From positions 682,001 through 746,000 of the forward strand of contig KV748211.1 in the NCBI GenBank assembly GCA_001692895.1: a stretch of DNA of 64,000 bases. Direction: 5' to 3'. This DNA comes from Cenococcum geophilum 1.58. Lineage: Eukaryota; Ascomycota; Dothideomycetes; Gloniales; Gloniaceae. Within the stretch, counting starts at the first letter, position 1; each line of letters opens with the position of its first letter. Position numbers and translations under genes: made by a program. Below, piece after piece: positions 10,281-24,232 of the stretch. Below the pieces are notes generated by a model that was not told the origin of the DNA, searched no databases, and saw nothing but the letters and a program-made list of their open reading frames with translations.

Positions 10281-11384
10281 CCCCCCTCTATAAAAGCCTG
10301 CCCTTAGGCTTTATATATCCGTATTATACCTATAGGGCGTTTTTATCTTTATATTCTTTTAGTAGCCTATTATCTTTACTATACTAGCACTTTATCTACT
10401 CGTTTAGGTACTTTAAGGATCCTAGTTTACTAGGGTAACAGCTATAAAATTCTTAAAGCTTATAGGGATTACTAATAAAGTTTTATACGGGGTACTAAGT
10501 AGGATCTAGGTTATAGCCTTTCTAACTAATACGGTACTTTAACATTTTCCATACTAGTTTATAGGTTAATATTTCTTTAATTTCCCATTTATTATCGCTA
10601 CTAACTTAAATTAGTAGGGGAGGTTCGTTCTTTTATCTAGGTAATAGGTTATTTATAGCCTTCTATAGCTTATCTGGTAAGAAAATAGGGTAAACCTTAA
10701 TTAAATCTAGGAGCTTTACTTTATATAAGTTGCCTATTTTTTTAAGAATTATATATAGCCCTGCTATCTAATAGTCTAGCTTATAGCTAGGCCGTTCCGT
10801 CTTTTAGTTCTTTATTATAACCTAAACCATATTACCTACGGTAAAGTTAGGCTCTCGCCTATGCTTATTTGCCTACTATTATATTAATTTTTAGGCCTTT
10901 TCTAAGTTTATATAGGCTACTATCTAGGCTTCTTCTAAGCGCTTAGCGTACCGCTAGGCTTCCTTATAAGATAGTTTCTTACGTACGGTCTATAGTCCTT
11001 CTAGCCTATTCTAGTTAAAGCTTATTTAGGGTAAATACCCCATTTCTAGTTAGATAGGTGTAAATCCTATAAAGTTATAGGGTAGGGTCGCCTAGGCGTA
11101 GTTTATAAGGGGTAGTAGTTTACCCTAGTTGTCTTAAAAGTAGTTAATAAAGGGCTAAAGTCTCTAGTCTAAGTATTAATTTATAATCTCCATCTGGCTA
11201 TTTGTCTAGGGGTAGTACGCTATAAAAAGCTTTAGCCTAATTCTTAGGATCTAGGTAAACTTATTCTAGAAAGCTAATATAAACTACGGTCCGCAGTCCG
11301 ATATAATAGTATCTAGTAGTTTATAAATTTAGTAGATATAATAGATGTATAGTTAGGCCACCTCTTTAGTATTAATATTCTTAT

Positions 11385-11687
11385 TATAAGGGCGCGAAGA
11401 GACTTTGGGGAAGATTTAAAGGAATAATATAAATTCTATCTAAATCTAAGGGTATATAGCTCTCGCTAAGAACAAGACGTTGCGTAAAGAAGAGAAAGAA
11501 ATAACAAGAGAATTATATAATTAAATAGTTAGGGGCTTAGTGGTCGATGCGTGCGCACGTGCGCACGCGGTCTTCGACGGACTTCGGTAATTCGATTAAT
11601 CTAGCAGATTTTGGTTAAAGCGTCGGAATTTATCTATTAAGTATTTCACTAAGACATTCCTACTATAACTGGGCTAGTCCCGTTATA
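11385..11687 (-). repeat. Left (3') LTR of element B
   Basis: 303 bp, exactly the length of its partner. Preceded by CTTAT. Confidence 0.9.
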
Positions 11688-14600
11688 GTACCCACCCTTT
11701 TAGCCGAAGGTCTAAATAATTTAATTTAAGTTAAGACTTATAACTTATCGCGTATTGTGTTTTTACGTTAGGTGGCAGTATAGGGTTTTACTAATTCTAT
11801 TATTAAATGGACTAATTAGGATTTTCTATCCCCGGGATAGAAAATTGCTATTGGCTTAGTTAAGGCGGTAAGCAGAACTAATATCTTTATAGTAGGTCTT
11901 AGCAAGGTAGATCTAACTAATTAGATAACTTTAACCGGCGGTTAAAGTTCCTTAATATCTTGCGTATTATATAATTGTATTATAAACGTTATAACGTATT
12001 TTAAGTCTTTTTTAATTTTAAGCTTCCTGCTATTATGTTTTATATATTTATGTTAGGTAGCAATTATTTACTTTTATATTATATCCATCTAGCCAAAATA
12101 GGCCGCGAAGGATAGTCCTTATAAAATTCTTTTACTAGGGAAGGCGTATTAGTCTTAATTTGGTTATAGGTTTCCTAAGTTTATATTTTATATCCTTCCT
12201 ATTTAATAAGAAGTTTAAATTATTTAGATTATATCTTCTATTATATATCGTTAATTAAGTTAATAAAGTAAGAACCGTTACCGTTGTTAACAATTATAGA
12301 AGGTAGCGGTGGTACTTCGCAAGTTATAGGTTTACCCTTTAAGGGTTATAGCAAGTTTACATAAAACGTTAGATATATTTTTATTTTAGTTAGTAGTTTA
12401 AGTTTATAAGTATATAGGCTTAGTTTCTTTTTAACTTAGTATAGGCCCATAAACTTCTAGTCTAGTTTCTTTAAGGGTCGTTAAGTCTTTAGGTTTCATA
12501 TATTTAGGTAAACTATATTATCTTCCTTAAAGTCCTACGCGGAAGCTTGTTCTTTGTTCATATACTATTTCTATACTATTTAAGCGTATGCTAATTTACT
12601 TTATAATAGTTCCGTTAACTACTTTATTTAATTAGCGAAGTTATATACGTTAATTAGTTAAATCCTCTTAATTATGGGTCCTATTGTATTAATTTTAGGT
12701 TATAGTTTAAATCTAAATTAAGGGTTTTGTCCGTAGGTTGCGTAGAACGGCGTTACGCCTATTAATTCGTTTCTCGTATTATTTGCAGTAAACTTAGCTA
12801 ACGGTAGCTATTTTTCCCAGTCGTCTTGTAGGTAGGAGCAGTATATTTATAGGTATTATTCTATAATCGCGTTTGCAATTTCAGTTTAACTATCTATCTC
12901 CAAATAAAATGTAGTTAAGAGTTGTATTTATATGCTTAATTATTTATATAGGGCTTGCTAGAAGTCTAAAACGAACTAGCTTCCGTAGTTAGATATTATT
13001 AAATTAGAAAGTCTGTATAGCTTAAAGACGTACTTAATAAAATATTTAGCTACTAATATTACATTAATTAAGTCTATAGGAATTATATATTATATTTTCG
13101 TAAGACGGTTAATAACTACTATAACATTTATAAACCTATTACTGTTAGGTAGGTTAACTACGAAGTTAATTAAAATATCTTGCCATCTTTATATTGGAAT
13201 TGGCAACGGTTGAAGTACTCCTTACTTCTTTATATAAGAGGTCTTCCTATATACATATATTCTATATACTTAAACATATTTTCATATATAGTTGTGTATT
13301 ATAGGCTAGCAATATGCTTATTAAATAATCTTATAGGTCTTTATACGGCTAGGATGCCCTACTATAGGGGAATTATATACAAATTCGAGTATCTTAAATT
13401 ATAAAGGTTTAGAATTTAGGACTACTATCTTCTATTAATAGTACAACCGGTTATTACGGATTTCGCATTTAGCGAGTATAATATCCTTATATTACCGTTT
13501 CCCTATTTAAATCGCTTTTATTATATCTGCTATTTAGGGGTTGTTCTTATATTTATGCTCTATTAATTTATTAATTTCTATGTCCCACTTATTAATTTCC
13601 AATTTATTCCTATTAAGCTCCGCGTCTAGGAATATAGGGCGTAGTTTCTTAAAGCATTTAGGGGGTAGTAGAATTTATAATTAATTTATAATCCGTTTAT
13701 TAGAGGCGTTTATAAGTAAGTCTTATAATTATTATATTAATAAGTTAGGCTTTTAATTAAGTTTGCTAGGTTAGTACGTAATCTTAAAGTTAAATTATAA
13801 AAGGTATTCGGCCCAACGAATTTGGTGCTGCGTTAATTGCTTTATAGTTATAAAGTACTATAGGTTTTTATGGTCCGTTAATATGTATATTAGGAATAAT
13901 AATCCTTTAAGTTCTAGGCGCCATTGTTTAAAGTATCTAATAATTATAAGTAGTTCCTTATTATATATCTTATAGTTTAGTTTAGTAAGGGTAAGTTTCT
14001 AGGAGAGGAAGGCTACTGGGCGCAGCTCGCCGTTCTTATTATATTGCGATAATACTCCTCCTAGTATATGGTTAGACGAGTCTATTTTAACGATATATTT
14101 AAGGTCTAGATTAAAGTAGGTGAGAATTAAAGTAGTTATAAAACGATATTTTAGGTTGTTAAAAGCTTGTTTATATTTAGTAATCTATTTAAATCTTATA
14201 TTCTTTCTTATTAAGTTTACTAATAGCTAAATAATTTTTAAGAAGTAATTAATAAATCGATGGTAGAAATTTGCGAATTTTAGAAATCCTTAAATGTCTT
14301 ATACACTATTAGGACTTTCCTAGTTTATAATCGCAGCGATTTTTTTAGGGTCTATTTTAATTCCGTTGTAGGATATAATTAGGCCTAAGTACGTGACTTT
14401 AAACGTATAGAACTTGTATTTTTTAATATCGTATTATAAGCCCGCGTCTTATAGGCGTTTAAGGACCATTTGGACGTGCTTTTAATGCTTAGAAAGTAAA
14501 GACAAATAAATTAAAATATTATTAATATACGCAGTAATAAATACATTAAGGAATTCGCAAAGTATATTGTTAATATATTATTAAAACGTACTAGGACCGT

Positions 14601-16590
14601 TCTTTACACTAAATAGCATTACTAGGTATTTAAAAAGTCCCTATTATATACGGAAAGCCGTATACTTTTTATCTCCTTTATAAATACGGATTTAATTAAA
14701 GGCGGCGACTACGTTAAGCTTTATAAAGTATTATGCTTTTACTAAGCGGTTAAGCGTTTCTTAAAGTAGAGGAATTGGATATTGGTTTTAAATTATAATT
14801 ACATTTAGGGCTTAATAATTAACATAGAATTTTAAGCCTCCTCTAGGTTTCTTAATAAATAGTATAAATAAGGTAAATAGTAATTAACTAGGGCGAATAA
14901 ATCCTTTCTTTAGGTACTCTTTAAGGTATTATTATATTATAAGCAGTTCTTCTTGTAATATACTATATAACGGGCCAAACTTTAGTATTATACTAGGTTT
15001 AAGTTCTATCTTAAAATCGTGCTTATCTTAATATGGGGGTAATTAGTTTACGAATTGTTTCTTAAACGTATTAATTAGATTATGATATTTTTTAGGTATA
15101 AGAGGTTAGGGGTTAATATATTGCTTTAGTTCTAACGCCCTTTTAATATCTTTTAGTGTTATAGAAAAGATCTTATAGTCTCATTTTCTTACTAATAAAT
15201 AAAAGGGTGCGGCTTATACTATATGAATTTTAAAGGGTTTTAATATATTATTTTCGCATTCTTTACCGCGATTAGCAGTTATAACTTTATTATATTAGTT
15301 TAAGGTTTATAGTAAGGGTAATTTATATTATATTAAATTCGAATAGTTATATGCATATTTATAGGGTAGGTAGTATTTTAAGCAATAACTTTGGTAGTAG
15401 GTTGTACGGAATTTTAGTATTTCTTTAACCCAGCTAATTAAAGGGTTATATTATTTTAGTTATCTATATCTAAGTATTACTTTATAATGCTTTAAGGGTA
15501 TTATAAATAGGGAAACGTATTTAAGGTGTTTGCCTATTCGCATCTTTATAAGAGCATAGTATATTAATTTACTGTGTATTAAAGGCTTACTATTAAAGCC
15601 TTATAGGCCTTAGGGCTTATTAAGTTTCCTTAAATTTAAGCGTTAAGTTTTTGCGTAGTTTGTATTAATAAAGCCTATATTAATAGCTCCGCTATTTATA
15701 AGGATTTATACTTCTTTCTATTTTCTAAGTATTTAAATTTCGCTAAGTATATTAAGGGAGTTGTGTTATATATTAGCGCTAGAAGAGCTTAGACACTTAT
15801 ACTCTTCCACTTTTTATCTTAAGGCGTAACTTAGCCCTAGGATAATTCGTTTTCTAAGTTAACTAAAGGCAAGATGCTTTATAGCAACTAAGTATAATTT
15901 ATAAAATAAGTGCGACTTAAGGACTAAGAGGAGCTACGGCGGACCTTTTTAAAAGGGTAAGTTTGGTAATCCCTTTAAATATATCCCTTCTTTCTATATC
16001 CGAAATATTCTTTATTTACGGCTTATATTCTTTATTTATTAGTTCCTAAGGGTATATAGGATTAAGTGGCGTTAAGGTCCATAGGGTTATACATAAGGCT
16101 TTTAGGTCTTAAAGATAGGTCGCGCTTTAAAATATATATTAGTTTTATAGAGTTTTAGGCGCGAGATATAGTTAGCTTTAGAGAACGAGTCTACTTATTA
16201 TATTAGAGGTCTTTATTAATTCGTTAATATATTATAGTAAATTTGGGTAAGTTTTTTGGTATATTGGTAAAATATAGTACCCTACCAATGGCCTCAATGG
16301 TTAGTGGTTGACGCAATTGGCGCGTAGTTAAGGGCATTTGGTAACTTGACCGACTAGCCTATGTCGTGTTTTTTTGATATATAGCCTGCGCGTAGTTTGC
16401 GCGCAACCTATATGCAACCTGCGCGAAACCTGCCAGTAATCTACGCATTTGGCAACTATAATTATATTTACCTCTTTTATACTAATAGCATATTTTAAAT
16501 AAATAAAAGCTACTTTAAGGCTATTTATAAGGCTAGCAAAATAAATATTATTTTAGATAATTTAATATAATATAGTAATGGTTCTCTTCT

Positions 16591-17003
16591 ACTTATCTAC
16601 CTATTAACTTACCTACCTACCTATTTACCTACCTACCTACATCGCCTACCTGTTTATATTGCCTACTTGTTTATATCACCTACCTATCTACATTGCCTAC
16701 CTATCTATATCGCCTACCTGTCTGCATCGCCTACCTATTTATATCGCCTATTTGTTTACATTGCCTACCTATCTACATCGCCTACCTATCTGCATTGCCT
16801 ACCTGTCTGCATCGCCTACTTGTCTGCATTGCCTACCTATTTATATCTACCTACCTATCTATATCTGCCTACCTGTTAGCATTTACTTACCTGTCTACAT
16901 CTGCTTGCCTATTTGTATCTAATTACTAGTCTATATCTACCTACCTATCAGCATCTGCCTACCCGTTAGTATCTCCCTGTTTGTGCCTACCTGTCTATGC
17001 TGC
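16591..17003. repeat. Minisatellite 1: 17-bp unit
   Basis: Tandem units of the form CCTACCTATCTACATCG, with C/T and A/G variants. They are preceded by CCTA-rich sequence and trail off into longer variants after about 16850. Because 17 is not a multiple of three, all three plus frames stay open and read as similar repeats. These are not genes. Pyrimidine-rich on the plus strand. Confidence 0.9.
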
Positions 17004-17048
17004 CTTGATTTAATCGATCGATTGAATCGTTTATAGTGTTCGCTGGCT

Positions 17049-17400
17049 AGTCGTTGTCGTCTAGCTCTGGCGACGGTCGTCTGGTTCTAGCAACGGTCGT
17101 CTAGTTCTAGTAATGGTTGTCTGGTTTTAGCGACGATCGTCTAGTTCTGGCGACGGTCGTCTAGCTCTGGCGACGGTCGTCTGGCGACGGTCGTGTGGTT
17201 CTAGTAACGNTCGTCTGGCGACGGCGACGGTTGTCTGGTTCTGGTAACGGTTGTCTAGTTCTAGCGATAGTTATCTGGTTCTGGCGACGGTCGTCTTATT
17301 CTGGCGACGGTCGTCTGGTTCTAGTAACGGTGTTCTAGTTCTAGCGACGGCGACGGTCGTCTGGTTCTAGTAACGGTTGTCTAGTTCTGGCGACGGTCCT
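17049..17400. repeat. Minisatellite 2: 21-bp unit
   Basis: Tandem units around TCGTCTAGYTCTGGCGACGG, with some copies shortened to a repeated GGCGACGG. One ambiguous base sits at 17210. It is richer in GC than the surrounding element. Confidence 0.9.
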
Positions 17401-17518
17401 CTACTAGCTACCATTTTAGTGCCTCCCTAGGTAGGGAGGATATAAGGAAGGATAGATGGATAAAAAAAATAAGGTAGCTATATAGGAGAGGCTATTAGGA
17501 ATATAGCGGGGACCCGAT

Positions 17519-17967
17519 GTAGAGCTTTGTGTAGAGCCTCTGTACGCAGAGCTTCGCGTAGAGCCTTGTGTAGAGCTTCGTGCAGAGCCTCGTGCAGAGC
17601 CTCCGTACGCAGAGCTTCGCGCAGAGCCTCTGTACGTAGAGCTTCGGGCAGAGCCTCTGTACGCAGAGCTTCGTGTAGAGCCTCTGTACATAGAGCTTCG
17701 TGTAGAGCCTCGTGTAGAGCCTTATGCAAAGCTTTGTGTAGAGCTTCGTGCAGAACTTCGTGCAGAGCTTTGTGTAGAGCTTCGTGTAGAGCTTTGTGTA
17801 GAGCTTTGTGCAGAGCTTCGTGCAGAGCTTTATGCAGAGCTTCGTGCAGAGCTTTGTGCAGAGCTTCGTGTAGAGCTTTGTGCAGAGCTTTGTGCAGAGC
17901 TTCGTGCAGAGCCTCTATACGCAGAGCTTCGTGTAGAGCTTTGTGTAAAGCCTTGTGCAGAGCCTTT
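17519..17967. repeat. Minisatellite 3: 12-bp unit with 15-bp variants
   Basis: Tandem units YAGAGCTTYGTG, with longer variants containing CTCTGTACG in the first part of the array. Both strands stay open: the plus strand reads a four-residue CRAS-like repeat over 148 codons and the minus strand an EALH-like repeat. Both are products of the repeat, not recognisable proteins. Many CpA dinucleotides are intact, so the array is not RIP-mutated. Confidence 0.9.
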
Positions 17968-18060
17968 AAGTAATAAAACTGTATAAAAATTCATTTGCGT
18001 AATTAGCATATAACTTTACCTTAATTGCATATTAAGGAATATATAGTTAGCTTTTAAAGT

Positions 18061-18462
18061 TATTAAGTAGGTTAACTGCGTATTATTTAACTTTTAAATA
18101 TGTTAAGTAGGTTAACTGCGTATTAAGTTAATTAAATTATATATTAAGTAGGTTAACTGCGTATTAAGTTAGTTAAATTGCATATTAAGTAGGTCAACTA
18201 CGTATTAAGTTAGTTAAATTACATATTAAGTAGATCAACTGCGTATTAAGTTAGTTAAATTATATATTAAGTAGGTTAACTATATATTAAGTTAGTTAAA
18301 TTGCATGTTAAGTAGGTTAACTGCGTATTAAGTTAGTTAAATTGTATATTAAGTAGGTTAACTACGTGTTAAGTTGGTTAAATTATATATTAAGTTGGTC
18401 AATTGCGTATTAAGTTGGTTAATTGCGTGTTGAGTTGGTTAAATTGCATGTCAATTACGCGA
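18061..18462. repeat. Minisatellite 4: about 41-bp unit made of two half units
   Basis: Each unit combines a 20-base half (TTAAGTAGGTTAACTGCGTA) and a related 21-base half (beginning TTAAGTTAGTTAAATTG). AT-rich, unlike arrays 2 and 3. Confidence 0.9.
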
Positions 18463-19295
18463 AACGCGAATACTAAAGTCAACTTGAATCTCATCCTGCG
18501 AATATTTTCCCGATGTAGTTCTCTACCTACTAACTATACTCTAATTTTATCTAAAATAGCTTAACGGAGAGCAGTAACTCTAGCGGCTTTATTTTAATCT
18601 AGTTTACTAATAAGGCCTAAAAATTCTGAAAAAAAGCTAGTAAAGTATCGGTTCCGTTATTATAGGTTTTTAAGTTTAATAATAGCTATATATTCGCGGC
18701 TGGCGTTATTATATATTTGTTCTAATAGAGAGATAAAGATTTTAAAATTAATAAAGGTGCTGTTATAAAAGAATAGGTCTATAGTTCGTATAGCGTTTTT
18801 GCTTAAATAAGATATTCTATAGCTAATCTTGCTAGCTTTAGTAGGGTATTAGTTATAGTTTATTAAAAGTTTAAAATAGAGCTTAGTTATAAAGGGATAT
18901 AGGTTATTTTAATATCTATTAAACATTAGAGGGTTAGGGAGCTTTTTAAATTTTATAGTAGGTACTAGGTTTATTATAGGTATGGGTTAAGCTACTATTA
19001 CTAGTTTAGGGTTTGTATTTAATAGGTTGGGTTCGCATATAGTTATTTTAATTTTATTTATAGGTATTATTATTAGGGTTTCTAACGCAAATACTTTAGC
19101 GTCGTGAAGTTCTTTATATATTGCTTTAATTAATTACTAATACTAAGCTTTTAGTATAGTTTGTTACTAGGCCAAGGCATCTATAAAGGACTGTTATATT
19201 ATAGTCATTTATTCCCTAACTAGGGCCATAATAGTTAACGTGGCGGATTTAAGTTCGTTTGCTATTTTAAGGGTATTAGTATTAACGCAACGTAA

Positions 19296-19598
19296 TATAA
19301 AGGCGCGAAGAGACTTTAGGGAAGATTTAAAGGAATGATATAAATTCTATCTAAATTTAAGGGTATATAGCTCTCGCTAAGAATAAGACGTTGCGTAAAG
19401 AAGAGAAAGGAATAACAAGAGAATTATATAATTAAATAGTTAGGGGCTTAGTGGTCGATGCGTGCGCATATATACACGCGGTCTTTAACGGACTTCGGTA
19501 ATTCGATTAATCTAGTAGATTTTGGTTAAAGCGTTAGAATTTATCTGTCGAGTGTTTTACCGAGACATTCCTACTATAACTGGGCTAGTCCCGTTACA
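19296..19598 (-). repeat. Right (5') LTR of element B
   Basis: 303 bp. Read on the minus strand it starts TGTAACGGGAC. Followed by CTTAT. Confidence 0.9.
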
Positions 19599-22500
19599 CT
19601 TATAATAGGGAATTAAAAAAGGGCGTTTGCTAAAACGGTTAACTAAGATTATAACTAAGATTATAACCGTTACGGTTTACTAGTAGTTTATAAAAGTCTA
19701 TAGAGATATACTATTAGGGGCGCTCTAATATCGGGAGTGGCTTTAATAGTCCTAGGGTTTTATCTTGTAGGATTATCCCTTATAACGCTGCTTCGCGTCT
19801 AACGGTTATTGATAAGGATTAGCTAATTAAATCGTTAGGATAAATAAGTCGTGATAAGATATTTAAAGCTTTTAATATGTATATAAAATGCTATATAAGC
19901 TTGATTTTTGGTAGAGAGTTATGTAATATATAAGCCCTAGCACTCGTCCTTTCTGCAGAATGGAATTCTACAGGCGCGATTAGAAGGCATAGTGGTTAAT
20001 TATATTTCTATATAATTGTATAGACGCGTTTACAGACATTTGAAAATGGTGTTTACGCATAGACTAACTCTTATTAGACGCTAGCGTTGCAAGGGATAAA
20101 CCTACGGTAGTTATTATAGTTCTATATATAACGGTTAATATCTATAACTATTCCGGGCTAGTAGTAACGGTTACTAATAATTTTATAGGTCTTATTTTTT
20201 TTAGGGTAAGCCGTAGAGACCTAGGTATATGCTTTAGTAATAAGCCAGGTTTATAAGTTCTATTCTTTTACTACTACTAGCCGTTTCTAGTACTTAAGCA
20301 GTCTATTTTTAAGGGACTATAGGCTAGTAATATCCTTTACCTTTTTACAGTACTCCTATAGAGAAGGGTCCGTATAGTTTGCTTATAGTAGTTTATTAAT
20401 AAGGTTAAAATTTATAGGGTTAATAGGATATATCTCGGCGCTTAAAGATTTAGTACTTAGTTCTTCCCGTATTTAAGGGTTAAGATACTCTAGTTATAGT
20501 AGCGTTTAAATCCGTAATAAGATCTTTACAGCTATCTAGTTATTTAAGTCCTATTTACGCCTTATAAAAGCGTCCGCATAGTTAATAGCGCCGGGCCTAT
20601 ATATAATTAGGAAGTTAAACTAAGATAGAATATCTGCCTAGCGCGCCTACCAGGCCGTAAGGGCTTTTATTATTATAAAATATTCTAAGGCCTTATAATC
20701 TAAAACCACTTAAATAGGTTTAGGGGTCCCTTTTAGCTATACTCGCTAGTTCTAAAAGCTATAAATAATAGCCAATATTTCTTTATTATAAATTGGGTAG
20801 TTTAGCTTAGTATCTATTATAGTCTTTAAGTAGTAAGTAATAGGGTGCTATTCCCCATCTATCTGCTTTTGGGAATAAATACTAGCAATAATACTATCTA
20901 AGGCATCCGTTTTTAGTATTAAGGGCTATTTTAGGTTAAAGTAGGCGAGTAAAGGAGCGAAGACTAGCTATTTCTTAAGTTTATTAAAAGCCTGCCTATA
21001 TACAGTATTAAAGTAAAAGGGCCGGTCCTTTATTATAAGGCGGCTAAGGGGCTAAGTAATTCTACTGTAGTTCTTAATAAAGCATTAGTAAAAGTTATAG
21101 AAGCCTAGGAATAACTATATCCCTTTTACGGTCTATAGTAGTTCCTATTAATTAATTACGGCTGTCTTTTCTAGGTTTACCTTAATTCTATTTATACTAA
21201 TAATAAACCCTAGGTACTTTATTTACTTTATATTAAACTTTAACTTTTTAATATTAGCCTAGAGGCTAGCCTTATAGAGCCGTTATAGAACTTTATAGAC
21301 GTGCTCCTTATATTCTAACTTATTTTTAGAGTAAATTATAATATTATCTAGGTAGGCTGTATAGAAGTTATTAAGGTAGTTAAAGAGTATATTATTTATA
21401 TATTGTTAGTATATAATAGGTTCGTTAGTTAGTCTAAAGGGGAGTACTTTATATTTATATAATCCGTATTAAGTCCGAAATATAATAAGGTCTATAAATT
21501 TAGGGTTTATTTTAATTTGGTAAAAGGCCTAGCGGATATTAAGCTTTATAAATACCTTAGCTCTATTTATTTAGGCCAACGTCTTATCTAGTAAAGGTAG
21601 TAGATAACGGTCTTTACGGGTTATATTGTTAAGCTTATAGTAGTTAATATAGAAATAAAGTCCTCTATTTAGCTTTTTTATAAAGAAAATAGGGAAGGTA
21701 AATAGGGCCTAACTAGGCTTAATAAACCCCTTTACTAGGTTATCTATAATATACTACTTAGTAGCCTATAATTCGGCAATAGATTATTTATAAAGGGGGG
21801 TATAGCTAAAGACGTTTTCCTTATCTAGTTTAATCTCGATCTTATAGTCATATAGTTAGTAGGGTAGGAGTATATTAGATACTACCTTAGAGAATATATT
21901 TTTAAACTCTTAGTACTAATAGGGTAGTTTCCGTTCTACTAGCTCCTTATTTATAAGCTTATCCTCCTCTTAGACTAGGGTCTCTTTTTCTTTAATTATT
22001 TAATTAATTTTATATAAGCTAGTTATAAAGGTAATGGTATTTAGCTAAACTAAGTTCTAGTAGAATCCTATAGCATTAATATAGCAGATATTAACTGGTA
22101 GGAGGTCCGTAGGTTTCTTTACGGATATTTATTAGGCCGTATTTTGCGGTATAAGGTTTATAGTCTTTCTTAGCTCGCATTCTATTTTCTATAAGTTATC
22201 CTTTTAATTTATTAGTTTAGTATACCGTCTAATATTCCTAGCCTTCTATTATAGCTATATAGGGCTTAGGTTCTCTACTAGGGACTTAGGTAAGTCACTA
22301 TTAACTTCCTAAGTCTATAGTGCGGGTAGCGTAATATAGGTAGTCTAGGGGCGGCGTAGTATATAGATCCGTTGCAGGTTAAGCTATATATCCTTCTTAA
22401 AGGCCTAGTCTTTACATATAGCATCGGCTTAGTAAATAGTATTAATCTAGGGTTATACTAGGTTTTCTATTATAATGCTAATTTTTTTTTATAAAAGAAG

Positions 22501-24232
22501 GGGTTAGGGGTAAGGTTTTAGGCTAGATAAGCCGTCTACTTTATATATTAAGCTATAAGCCTAAATAGGCTAGCTATTTCCTTCCTAAGATTATATTATA
22601 GCTTCTAAGGTCCGTAATTAAGAAGGGGATATTATACTACCTTCGCCTATTAACGCGGAGGTATATTCGCAAAATACTTATAATAGGTTGCCTTACCCGT
22701 CCATTATACCCGCAAATAAGAATTAGTTTAGGTAGGTCTTCTATAGGTATATTAAGAAAGTTAGCTAGCTTTATAGCATACTAGGTATTAATTAGGGTAA
22801 AGGTATTTACTTTAGAGTTAGCTAAGGTAAAAGTTAAAACTTAATATCTATTACGGAATAAAGTATAAGGGATAGTGCAGCTTCTTCTACTAACTAGCCA
22901 ACCTAGATTAATATATAATATATTAATCCCTTTTAACCCTAAAGAAGAGTCTTTCTCTAGGGTTCCTCTTTTTTTAACTCTATACTATCCTCCTAGATTA
23001 ATAAAACCTTATCCGCTTTTACCTTTATTAGGCAGTTCCTTATAGGGTGGCCTTTTTAACTATATAAAAAGTAAGCCCCTTAATCGCTAAGGGCCTATAT
23101 ATAGGGGTTGCTATAGGTAGGCTAAGTAAGTACTTAGCCAGCGGTAGGGCTAGCTATATGGCTAGTTACTAGGTTAGTAGCTAGTATAGTAGGCATTATA
23201 GGTTAAACTAGGGTATTATAGGCCGTTCTTATATTACTTATAGCTTAATTTAGGGGATTCCTAGCCTTTATCTAATTAGCTTATACCTTAATTTAATAAA
23301 GGCCTTAGTTAATAGCTAGGCAGTAGTCTATAAGTTCTTTTAACGTCTATATAGTAGTAAAAGCTAGTAATACGGCCCGCTATAGGTTTAGGGTAAGCTT
23401 ATTAAAGAGATCTGGAAGTAGGTCTTTTTAAAAAAATCTAGGCTTATCTAGCTAGGTATAAAAAGCGGGTTTAAAAGGCCGAAAAGGTCTTCGTTATTTT
23501 TATGTTTAGACTTTTATAGCTAAGGCGGGCGTTTTATACCCTAAAAGGGTCCTTATAGATAGAAGATAGGTAGTTAATTATTTCTTCTTTAGAGAGGAAG
23601 GGTTTTGCTAAGTCTTAGGCGTATCGCGGACGTAAATATGTCTATACGTCTTTACTAGTACGGCTAAAAACGTAGGCCATTTTAGCTTAAGTAATAGGGA
23701 AGTGGTCCGCATTAACTTTAAGCTTATCCTATAATTAAAGCTTCTAATTATTAAATATAGGGTCGGCTCCGTCTATAAGTAATAGGGGGTTTATAACCTT
23801 TGCGGACTATAATAATTCTAATACTATATATTAGGCTAGGGCCTTAAAGACTATAGTAAGTCTATTTAATGGGTCCTTACTAGATATAGGGGTGCTTTTA
23901 GTTTTAAGCAGTTTTTATAGCCGTTTAATTTTAGTATTAGCTACTACAAGCTCCGCCTAAGGGGTTAAGATATTAATTATTTCTTTATCTAAGGCGTTTA
24001 TAGGTCCTATAGCTGCTTTACCTACTACTATGTTTTATAGCATAGTGCTAGGGTATTAGGTAATTCTAAGTAATTTCTTTAAGGGTTCTAGTCTATGCGT
24101 ATCTTATAGGTCCTTTCCTTAGGGTTCTATTTTTTTTCTTTAGGTTCTGTTCTTATGGTCCTATTAATGTCCTTAAGGTCCTATAAATATATTTAAATTC
24201 CTTCTTAGGAAGAAAGGGTGGTTTAAGCTTTA

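Larger units (their letters stand above)
11385..19598 (-). mobile_element. Element B: Ty3/Gypsy LTR retrotransposon, broken, carrying minisatellites
   Basis: 303-bp LTRs at 11385-11687 and 19296-19598 are flanked by the target duplication CTTAT (11380-11384, 19599-19603). Minus orientation: the complement of a purine tract lies at about 11688-11702, and a recognisable reverse transcriptase core lies near 14.8-14.4 kb on the minus strand. Element E has the uninterrupted target sequence near 51.2 kb, which confirms the insertion into A. At 8.2 kb it is about 2 kb longer than A, D, E and G. The excess matches the four tandem arrays at 16591-18462. The coding part is dead, with many RIP-type breaks. 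Confidence 0.9.

Noticed and set aside
16659-16929. Three overlapping open frames of 70-87 codons
   Set aside because: They are the 17-bp minisatellite read in three frames. Unit length, not selection, keeps them open.
17416-17973. A 148-codon CRAS-repeat frame on the plus strand and EALH-repeat frames on the minus strand
   Set aside because: Both are translations of the 12-bp tandem array, open on both strands. No start context or domain.
16591-18462. CRISPR-like array
   Set aside because: Units are contiguous with no unique spacers, and this is a eukaryotic nuclear region. These are minisatellites.
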